Shown here: positions 46,629 through 53,655 of the stretch, piece after piece
Position numbering within the stretch: the first letter of the stretch is position 1
Layout of the letters: each line of letters begins with the position of its first letter
Origin: Pseudomonadota bacterium
GTDB taxonomy: Bacteria; Pseudomonadota; Alphaproteobacteria; Micavibrionales; CSBR16-224
Reading direction: 5' to 3'
DNA: 64,000 nucleotides
Assembly: GCA_013285465.1 (NCBI GenBank)
Contig: CP053449.1
Location: forward strand, 1,363,540 to 1,427,539
The notes under the pieces: model-generated
What the model saw: only the letters and a program-made list of their open reading frames with translations
Database searches by the model: none
Told to the model about the DNA's origin: nothing
Program-made: the position numbers and the translations under genes

Positions 46629-47423
46629 TCACTCTCCTGTCTGCAATAATCCGCCATGTTTGCGCGACCGGTCCAAAGACCAGAAAAAACATCCCGTCGC
46701 AATGACAAAATAAACCGCATTCAGCCCCGCCGCCCGCCACAGATATTCCGCATGAAATTCCCCGTTCAGCAGGATGCCGCGCAAGCCTTCAAACACATGC
46801 GAGGCCGGCAGCGCCCGTGAAACCACCTGCACGGCCTCCGGCAAAGCGCTGATCGGATAATAAACGGCGCAAAGCGGTGCAAACAGGAAGGTCAGCGCAT
46901 AACAGAACCCTTCCGCCCCCAACCCTGCCCGCATTAAAATAGAGGTGATAAACAGCCCCAGCCACCAGCCCATCACCCATACATTGATAATCAGCGCCGC
47001 CAGCGGCAGGCCGATACTGAAAATATTGAAATCGTAAATCCACATCGCCAGAAACAGCACAGGCGTCACCCCGATCAGCGTGCGGATAATACTGATGCAG
47101 ATCATCGACACAATCCATTCCGCCGGACGCAACGGACTAACGCAGAGATGACCGATATTGCGCGACCACAACTCCTCCATAAAGGACAGTGATACACTCA
47201 GCTGTGAACGGAACAGCATTTCCCAAAGCAGTGCCGCGCCCAATAGCGCCCCGACAACATAAGGAATATGCGCCGACGAAGCCGCGAAATATTGACTGAT
47301 AAAGCCCCACAGCACCATATGCATGGTCGGCCAATAGATCAGATCCAGAATACGCGGCCAGGATTTGCGCAGAATATAGAAATAGCGCAGGATCATCGCG
47401 TAAATACGGCCGAAACTCATCAT
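46629..47423 (-). CDS. ABC-2-type exporter permease
   Basis: 264 residues from the first of two adjacent ATGs, with GAAAGGG 8 bases upstream; the in-frame extension into the ATPase gene is rejected. It has six hydrophobic helices and an ABC-2 layout (PRILDLIYWPTMHMVLWGFI, then LRPAEWIVSMICISIIRTLI, and the C-terminal LPASHVFEGLRGILLNGEF). With the adjacent ATPase it forms an export system; the substrate is unknown. Confidence 0.88.
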   Translation of the reverse strand: MMSFGRIYAMILRYFYILRKSWPRILDLIYWPTMHMVLWGFISQYFAASSAHIPYVVGALLGAALLWEMLFRSQLSVSLSFMEELWSRNIGHLCVSPLRPAEWIVSMICISIIRTLIGVTPVLFLAMWIYDFNIFSIGLPLAALIINVWVMGWWLGLFITSILMRAGLGAEGFCYALTFLFAPLCAVYYPISALPEAVQVVSRALPASHVFEGLRGILLNGEFHAEYLWRAAGLNAVYFVIATGCFFWSLDRSRKHGGLLQTGE

Positions 47424-47427
47424 TTTT

Positions 47428-48348
47428 TCAGCCCTTTCTTCTCTTGGCAGCCGTTTTTTTTGTAGCGGCTTTTTTAATCGCTTTCTTCTTAACAGCTTTT
47501 TTGGGAGCGGCTTTTTTCTTCTTCTGCAACAGCGCCGCCACGGCCTTGTCTTTCCCATGATCACGCGCAACCTTCAGGAAGACATCCTCCATATTGCGCA
47601 GACCATAGCGGTGAATCAAGGTTTGCGGCGCACCGACATCCACAATCTTGCCCTGCCGCATCATCAAGACATTGTCACATAATCTTTCGACTTCCGGCAT
47701 ATTGTGGGAGGCCAGCAGAATCGTCGCGCCGGTCTTTTTGCGGTATTTTTCGATATAACTGCGGATTTTATCGGCCATATCAGGATCCAGCGAGGCTGTC
47801 GGCTCGTCAAGCAGCAGAACATCCGGTTTATTCAGCAGCGATTTTGCCAAGGCGACCCGCGCCTGTTGACCTGCGGAAATTTTGCCGTAATGGCGGTCAA
47901 GGAAATCAGTAAAAACAAAGCCTTCCGCCAGCTCGTCAATCCTCTCCCGCAGGTCGGGGACGGAATAAAGCCGTCCGTACACCGTCAGATTTTCACGCAC
48001 CGTCAGGCGGCGCGGCAAATCCGTAAAAGGCGAGGCAAAATTCATGCGCTCCAGCGCGGCATAGCGGTCATTCGTCATGTCATGGCCCAGCACCGCGATC
48101 GACCCTGCGCTGGGATAAAGAATACCAAGCAGCATTGATAATGTGGTGGTTTTTCCGGCACCGTTACCGCCCAGCAGTGCTGTCGTGCTGCCGAAAGGAA
48201 CGGAAAAACTGATCCCGTCTACCGCACGGATATTGCCAAAAACTTTTTCGAGATTTTGGACGACAATGGCATGATTGCCCGCAGTCTCATTCTTTTTTGC
48301 TGTCATTTTTTTTTGATTACGCGCGATTGATTTTGCGTCAATCGTCAT
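47428..48348 (-). CDS. ABC transporter ATPase with Lys-rich C-terminal tail
   Basis: 306 residues from MTIDAKSI, which overlaps the sspB stop by 11 bases; a second Met (48306) is possible. Walker A (GGNGAGKTTT), the signature ISAGQQARVALAKSLL and Walker B (VLLLDEPTASLDPD) are intact. After the ATPase domain comes a tail of about 45 residues built of K-K-A-P-K/A repeats, unusual for an exporter ATPase but like the tails on L29 and L30. It pairs with the permease 4 bases downstream. Confidence 0.88.
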   Translation of the reverse strand: MTIDAKSIARNQKKMTAKKNETAGNHAIVVQNLEKVFGNIRAVDGISFSVPFGSTTALLGGNGAGKTTTLSMLLGILYPSAGSIAVLGHDMTNDRYAALERMNFASPFTDLPRRLTVRENLTVYGRLYSVPDLRERIDELAEGFVFTDFLDRHYGKISAGQQARVALAKSLLNKPDVLLLDEPTASLDPDMADKIRSYIEKYRKKTGATILLASHNMPEVERLCDNVLMMRQGKIVDVGAPQTLIHRYGLRNMEDVFLKVARDHGKDKAVAALLQKKKKAAPKKAVKKKAIKKAATKKTAAKRRKG

Positions 48349-48820
48349 TTTCTTTTTTACTGCGGAAACTGTCGAGTGAAATGACCTGCCCCGTCTTTTC
48401 ACCGTCTTTCAAATTCAGTTCATCATCCTGCCCGTCATCCTCATCTTCCTGTCCGGGGTGCAACGGCTGGAATTGCAGCGCGAAATTCACCGAGGGATCC
48501 GCGAAAATGGTGATCGAATCAAGCGGCACGACCAGTTTTTCCGGCACATTGTTGAAGCTGAGCATGACGGAGAAAAATTCTTTTGCAATTTCAAGATCAT
48601 AGAATTGATGCTGCAAAACAATCGTCATCTCATTGGGATAGCGTTCCTTGAGATAATCCGGCATTTCCACGCCTTTGTGCTTGGTCTGGAAAGTAATGTA
48701 GAAATGGTGGTCATCCACAAGTCCGGTTTCAGCCGTTTCCCGCAAAGCTGCACGAACAACGCCGCGCAGCGCCTCTTCCACCATGCGGTCGTATCTAAAA
48801 GCATCATCGTTATCTTGCAT
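48338..48820 (-). CDS. sspB: SspB-family ClpXP adaptor
   Basis: 160 residues. SspB delivers ssrA-tagged proteins to ClpXP. The alpha-type family shows here as FYITFQTKHKGVEMPDYLKE, MTIVLQHQFYDLEIAKEFF and LVVPLDSITIFADPSVNF, followed by an acidic linker and a short C-terminal motif (VISLDSFRSKK) that should dock ClpX. It overlaps the ABC ATPase gene slightly. Confidence 0.9.
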   Translation of the reverse strand: MQDNDDAFRYDRMVEEALRGVVRAALRETAETGLVDDHHFYITFQTKHKGVEMPDYLKERYPNEMTIVLQHQFYDLEIAKEFFSVMLSFNNVPEKLVVPLDSITIFADPSVNFALQFQPLHPGQEDEDDGQDDELNLKDGEKTGQVISLDSFRSKKENDD

Positions 48821-48922
48821 TCAACCCTCTTTCGTCCTTCTTTTTTTTAAATCCTAGCAGATGACAGGTTGAGATACAGTTAATTTTTCAAAAAAATCAA
48901 CCCGTCCGATACTGCCCGATCT

Positions 48923-49504
48923 CTAGATTTCAACTGCGCGCACTTCCACAACTTCGGGAATAAAATGCTGCAAAAGGTTCTGCACGCCGGATTTCAACGT
49001 CATCGTCGAACTCGGACAGCCGGAACACGCGCCCTGCATATGCAGATAAACAATCCCGTCTTCAAAAGAATCGAATAAAACATCACCGCCGTCACGCGCC
49101 ACGGCGGGACGGATATGCGTATCCAACAATTCTTTGATCTGTTTGACGATTTCACTGTCCAGATCACTGGGCGCATGTGTTTTTTCCGCATCATTGCGCA
49201 CGGCATCCAGCGCCTCGTCCAGCATTACGGGATGTCCCAGCGTGAAATGCTCCATCACGATATCCAGCACCGCCGGTTTCAAATCATTCCAATCCGTATC
49301 TTCCGCCTTGGTCACGGAAATGAAATCCTTGCCCAGAAAAATGCCGCGCACTTCGGGCAGAGAAAACAGCTTATGCGCCAGCGGTGAATTTTTTTCCGCT
49401 TCATCACCCGTCTTAAATTCGGCAGAACCGGACGGCATTACCTCGCATCCCGGTAAAAATTTTAGCGTTGCGGGGTTAGGTGTGATTTCCGTTTGGATAA
49501 ACAT
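48923..49504 (-). CDS. Nfu-type iron-sulfur scaffold/carrier protein
   Basis: 193 residues. An Nfu N-terminal domain (FIQTEITPNPATLKFLPG) is joined to a NifU-like C-terminal domain with the cluster-binding CxxC (C160 and C163 in GACSGCPSS). Such proteins carry 4Fe-4S clusters to targets. It is monocistronic between sspB and the ferredoxin reductase. Confidence 0.93.
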   Translation of the reverse strand: MFIQTEITPNPATLKFLPGCEVMPSGSAEFKTGDEAEKNSPLAHKLFSLPEVRGIFLGKDFISVTKAEDTDWNDLKPAVLDIVMEHFTLGHPVMLDEALDAVRNDAEKTHAPSDLDSEIVKQIKELLDTHIRPAVARDGGDVLFDSFEDGIVYLHMQGACSGCPSSTMTLKSGVQNLLQHFIPEVVEVRAVEI

Positions 49505-49549
49505 TAAGCTGTAACTCCCTGTTATTTTATTATTTTTATCGTTCCGGCC

Positions 49550-50584
49550 TTATAGAGGCACACCCTTGCTTGTCGAATATTCAAAATGCAGTGCCTGCCC
49601 CGGGAATACACGCGGGTGAATCGCATGCGCTGCCGTTGCCGCCTCGGAAAAACCCGTCAGAATCAGTTTCAGCTTGTTCTTATAACACGCAATATCCCCG
49701 ACGGCAAAAATACCCGCACGGTTGGTCTCGCAAGTAGACGGATCAACAACGATATGGTTTTGCTGCAATTCCAGCTGCCAATCGGCAATCGGGCCGATTT
49801 TACTGGCCAGACCGAAAAACGGCAGCAATATATCCGCCTCCAGCATCCGGCTGCCGCCGTCAAAATCTGTCACTTCCAGTGCCGTCATGATACCGTCCCG
49901 CCCGTGCAACGCGCCCAGCTGATACGGTGTCACGATTTCCACAACATCGCCCTGCTCTGCCAGTTCGTGCATACGGCGTACCGTTTCCGGCGCGGCGCGG
50001 AATTTGTCGCGGCGATGCACCACATAGATTTTTTCCGCGACATCAGCCAAAGAGACGGCCCAGTCAACAGCGCTGTCACCGCCGCCGGCAATCACCAGCC
50101 GCTTGCCTTTAAAATCGTCACGGCGGCGCACCATATAAAAAACCGATGTCCCTTCATAATCCGCAAGACCGTCCAGCGGGGGGCGGTTCGGTCCAAAAGC
50201 GCCGACACCCGCCGCGATCACAACCGCCTTGGCGCGAATCTGTGTTCCCGTCGTGGTCGTCACGCACCAGCCATCTGCACCGTCTTCCTTCATAAACACA
50301 GCCTGTTGATTTAAATGATAGACCGGATCAAACGGCTCAATCTGGCTGATCAGGTTCTCGATCAACTGCCCCGCCTCCAGCACAGGATGCGCAGGAATAT
50401 CATAGATCGGCTTTTCCGGATACAGCGCCGCGCATTGACCGCCAAGGCTTTCCAGCGCATCAATAACATGGCAGGACATACCCAGCATACCGCACTCAAA
50501 GACAGCGAATAATCCAACCGGACCGGCACCGATGACAACAACATCGGTGGTATGACACGGAAAATTTGATGTATTGGTATTCAT
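49550..50584 (-). CDS. TrxR-like ferredoxin/flavodoxin-NADP reductase
   Basis: 344 residues. FAD-binding VVIGAGPVGLFAVFECGMLG and the LGGQCAALYPEKPIYDIPA block mark the YumC-type branch; NADP-binding IAGGGDSAVDWA and the C-terminal GIFAVGDIACYKNKLKLI follow. There is no redox CxxC, so it is not a thioredoxin reductase. It would pass electrons between NADPH and ferredoxin; the Nfu gene lies next to it. Confidence 0.9.
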   Translation of the reverse strand: MNTNTSNFPCHTTDVVVIGAGPVGLFAVFECGMLGMSCHVIDALESLGGQCAALYPEKPIYDIPAHPVLEAGQLIENLISQIEPFDPVYHLNQQAVFMKEDGADGWCVTTTTGTQIRAKAVVIAAGVGAFGPNRPPLDGLADYEGTSVFYMVRRRDDFKGKRLVIAGGGDSAVDWAVSLADVAEKIYVVHRRDKFRAAPETVRRMHELAEQGDVVEIVTPYQLGALHGRDGIMTALEVTDFDGGSRMLEADILLPFFGLASKIGPIADWQLELQQNHIVVDPSTCETNRAGIFAVGDIACYKNKLKLILTGFSEAATAAHAIHPRVFPGQALHFEYSTSKGVPL

Positions 50585-50646
50585 CTGCTGTTATTATAAC
50601 TTGTTTTGATTGACCATATGCGACGTGAAAGGCGAAGCCCCGTAAA

Positions 50647-51189
50647 ATGTTGGAGATCATCCTGACCCTATCGCTTGTCTGTACAGTTGTACTGCTGTTC
50701 GTCACGCTTTTCAACGAATATTATCAGCAGCGTCTCGGCGTTTCCTGCATGCCCACGACTCCGAAAGTCCGTGCGCATATGATGGGACTGATTGAGGAAT
50801 ACGCCAAAGACGGACACGCCAATATCGTGGAGCTGGGCTGCGGCTGGGGCGGTATGGCCCGCAGCGCGACCAAGCGCTTTCCGTGGCTGACCACAACGGG
50901 AATTGAGAAATCACTCTTTCCCTATCTGTTTTCAAAACTGCGTGCGATTGGCAATGACACAAATATCCGCCACGAAAATATCTACAAATATGATTTAAAA
51001 GATGCCGATATCATATTGTGTTATTTATCAAATCAGCACATGGAAGGCCTAGAGGACAAAATGACGGAAGAGCTCAAACCCGGCAGCGTTGTCATCAGCA
51101 GCACCTTCCAGTTTGCCAAGAAAAAACCCGATAAAATCGTACCTCTTACAGGTGTTTACGACACAAAAATCTACATTTATGTGTTCTGA
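50647..51189 (+). CDS. membrane-anchored class I SAM-dependent methyltransferase-like protein
   Basis: 180 residues. One N-terminal hydrophobic helix (3-23) is followed by a Rossmann-type start with the SAM motif IVELGCGWGGMARSA (about 59-73), an acidic end of strand 2 (TGIEKS) and strand 4 (DADIILCYLSNQHMEGL). The substrate is unknown; the short length suggests a small or peptide substrate at the membrane. It lies upstream of the second TrkH on the same strand. Confidence 0.75.
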   Translation: MLEIILTLSLVCTVVLLFVTLFNEYYQQRLGVSCMPTTPKVRAHMMGLIEEYAKDGHANIVELGCGWGGMARSATKRFPWLTTTGIEKSLFPYLFSKLRAIGNDTNIRHENIYKYDLKDADIILCYLSNQHMEGLEDKMTEELKPGSVVISSTFQFAKKKPDKIVPLTGVYDTKIYIYVF

Positions 51190-51263
51190 CGCGCTACAAT
51201 AGGTATGAATGAAGACAAATTGTTAAAAAGAAAAATCTAAAAACACTCTCAAGGTTCCTGTCC

Positions 51264-52703
51264 GTGCACTTCCGGCCCATTTTTTTCTCACTCGGTATTT
51301 TATTGACGATTCTGGCGGTCGTCATGCTGCCATCGGTGCTGCTGGAGTTTTTTGACAATAAGAACTGGAAAAGCTTTGCCTCTGTGCAGGCTTTGACCGC
51401 TTTCTGCGGTATTTTGACCGCTCTTGCAAGTTACGAGAAAAAGTTCATCTTCCGCATCCGCGAAGCCTTTTTGATGACAAACCTGATCTGGATTGTTGTC
51501 GGGCTGTTCGGCTCATTGCCGTTGTATTTTTCCGATATTGAGATCAGCTTTACCGATGCGCTGTTTGAATCTATTTCCGGCGTGACCACAACCGGCGCAA
51601 CCGTTCTGACCAATCTGGACGATATGTCGCGGGGACTGCTTTTGTGGCGCTCCATGCTGCAATGGCTGGGCGGAATCGGGATTATTGTGATGGCGCTCTC
51701 CGTCCTGCCGCTATTGAATGTCGGCGGCATGCAGCTTTTTAAAACCGAGGCAATGGATGTGGAAAAAGTTCTTCCCAGCGCCGCACAAATTGCCGCCTCG
51801 ATCGGTACAATCTATGTCATGCTGACAGCTATTTGCGCTGCCTGCTACGCGCTGGGCGGCATGACGCGTTTCGATGCGCTCAACCATGCCATGACAACCA
51901 TCGCAACGGGCGGATTTTCGACCCATGACAAATCGATGGGTTTTTTCGACAGCGCCCGGCTGGAATATACCGCAACATTCTTTATTCTGCTTAGTTCCCT
52001 GCCCTTTATGCTTTATCTGCGCGCCATTCGCGGCAATCTGCTGGCTATCTTCCGCGATACGCAGGTGCAATGGTTCTTAAGCATCGTCGGATTGGCCATC
52101 CTGTCGCTGATTTTCTATCTGACCCTTACTTTTAATGCGCCGCTGGCCTCCGCCTTGCGCTATGCCAGCTTTAACGCCGTCTCCGTCATTACCGGAACGG
52201 GCTATGCCACAACGGATTATTCCGCATGGGGCGGCTTTGCCAAAGGGCTGTTCTTTTTTCTGATGTGTATCGGCGGCTGTGCCGGTTCAACGACCTGCGG
52301 TATCAAGATTTTCCGTTTTCAGATTCTCTATGCGGTCTCCCATGTACAGATTACAAAATTGGTCAAACCGCATGCCAGTATCCGCCCCTATTACAACAAG
52401 CAGCCGGTTTCCCAGGATGTGCAGATGTCAGTGATGTCGTTCTTTTTCCTGTTCGCACTCAGCTTCACAATCACCGCATTGCTGCTGCAAATGACCGGAC
52501 TGAATTTTCTGGATTCCATGTCCTGCGCCGTGACCGCGATTTCAAATGTCGGTCCTGCTCTTGGCGAGACCTTCGGTCCTGCGGGAACTTTTGCGGATAT
52601 GACCCATGCCGGAAAATGGATCATGTCCGTTGCCATGATGTTCGGACGTCTGGAGCTGTTTACATTGCTGGTGATGCTGTCACCGCATTTCTGGCGGCAT
52701 TAA
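51264..52703 (+). CDS. TrkH-family potassium uptake membrane subunit (copy 2)
   Basis: 479 residues, starting with GTG. Pore-loop filters are TTTGAT (108-113), TIATGGFST, TGTGYATT and SNVGPALG. It is clearly homologous to the copy at 14531-15985 along its length but well diverged, so the duplication is old or one copy was acquired. No TrkA is adjacent. It converges on the TlpA-like gene with 6 bases between stops. Confidence 0.92.
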   Translation: MHFRPIFFSLGILLTILAVVMLPSVLLEFFDNKNWKSFASVQALTAFCGILTALASYEKKFIFRIREAFLMTNLIWIVVGLFGSLPLYFSDIEISFTDALFESISGVTTTGATVLTNLDDMSRGLLLWRSMLQWLGGIGIIVMALSVLPLLNVGGMQLFKTEAMDVEKVLPSAAQIAASIGTIYVMLTAICAACYALGGMTRFDALNHAMTTIATGGFSTHDKSMGFFDSARLEYTATFFILLSSLPFMLYLRAIRGNLLAIFRDTQVQWFLSIVGLAILSLIFYLTLTFNAPLASALRYASFNAVSVITGTGYATTDYSAWGGFAKGLFFFLMCIGGCAGSTTCGIKIFRFQILYAVSHVQITKLVKPHASIRPYYNKQPVSQDVQMSVMSFFFLFALSFTITALLLQMTGLNFLDSMSCAVTAISNVGPALGETFGPAGTFADMTHAGKWIMSVAMMFGRLELFTLLVMLSPHFWRH

Positions 52704-52709
52704 ACGGCT

Positions 52710-53387
52710 TTACTTCTTCAGCAATCCCGTTTGCTTTAAATAAAACAGAATAAATTGTTGCGATTCCTTGCTGCCCCAATCCGCGGGCTGTTCGACGCGG
52801 CGCAACAGCTTACCGTCAGGGCCGATAATCCACGTCACAGGCAGTGCCATCATATTTTCACGGTGGCGAATGGAACGCTGCGTATCCATATAAAGCGGCG
52901 TCAGTTCAATATTATGCCGTTTGAGGAACCTCCGAACCGATGCCTGCCCGGTATTATCCATGGAGACCGCGACAAAAGCGACCGGCGCACCCTGAAAAAA
53001 TTTCTGCGCTGCCATAAATCGCGGCAATTCCCTGATGCAGGGCTTGCACCACATACCCCATAAATTGACCACCAGTAATTTCCCTTTAAAGGAAGACAGC
53101 GCATATTCCTTGCCGTCATCCATATTGCCGAACACAATCTCCCGGGTCGTGTCCGGGCGGAAGGGCGGACGGTTTTTGAGTTCTTCGCGGCGCTTTTCCG
53201 CACGTTCTTCTTGCTCCTTGCGCGCCTTTTCCGCCTCTGCGCGGAATTCCTTTGTACGTTTCTCGACGGCAATTTGCTGCTGTCTCTGTTCTCCGGAATC
53301 CATGCGCTGTTTCAGAAACAGACCTGCTGCCAAAACGCAGATAACAGCAATAATGCCAATAATCACCGTCCGGTTTTTGCTTGCCAT
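52710..53387 (-). CDS. TlpA/ResA-like membrane-anchored thioredoxin
   Basis: 225 residues. An N-terminal anchor helix (8-26) leads to a charged helix rich in Arg, Glu, Lys and Gln (35-72, likely coiled coil) and a thioredoxin domain with WCKPC (113-117). It should face the periplasm and act as a thiol reductant, for example in cytochrome c maturation. In many alphaproteobacteria a tlpA-like gene diverges from argH; here it diverges from the LptM-like gene. Confidence 0.9.
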   Translation of the reverse strand: MASKNRTVIIGIIAVICVLAAGLFLKQRMDSGEQRQQQIAVEKRTKEFRAEAEKARKEQEERAEKRREELKNRPPFRPDTTREIVFGNMDDGKEYALSSFKGKLLVVNLWGMWCKPCIRELPRFMAAQKFFQGAPVAFVAVSMDNTGQASVRRFLKRHNIELTPLYMDTQRSIRHRENMMALPVTWIIGPDGKLLRRVEQPADWGSKESQQFILFYLKQTGLLKK

Positions 53388-53450
53388 ATTTTCGCCCTCG
53401 ATTAGAATTGCGATAGAGTTGACTGTTCCCTTCTTTTTTAAAGGAAAGCC

Positions 53451-53612
53451 ATGTTCCGCGCAACATCCCTGTTTCTCTGCTGCCTGACCGTCGCTACAAG
53501 CCTTGCGCTGAGCGGCTGCGGTATCAAGCCCTCCAAGGTTCTGCCGCCTGAAGACAGCAAGACGGTCACCTATCCGCGCACCTATCCCGATCCGGTCAAA
53601 AACAGTCCTTAA
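53451..53612 (+). CDS. small LptM-like lipoprotein
   Basis: 53 residues. A hydrophobic signal with lipobox ALSGC (Cys23) is followed by GIKPSKVLPPEDS and a Tyr/Pro-rich end. AAGGAAAG lies about 4 bases before the ATG. Short lipoproteins of the LptM (YifL) type, which help LptD maturation in enterobacteria, usually sit before lysA; here TIGR02302 follows after 43 bases. The match rests on size, lipobox and context. Confidence 0.7.
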   Translation: MFRATSLFLCCLTVATSLALSGCGIKPSKVLPPEDSKTVTYPRTYPDPVKNSP

Positions 53613-53655
53613 AAAACCTTCCCTAAGGCGTAAAACTTCGTGATATAATAAAAAG

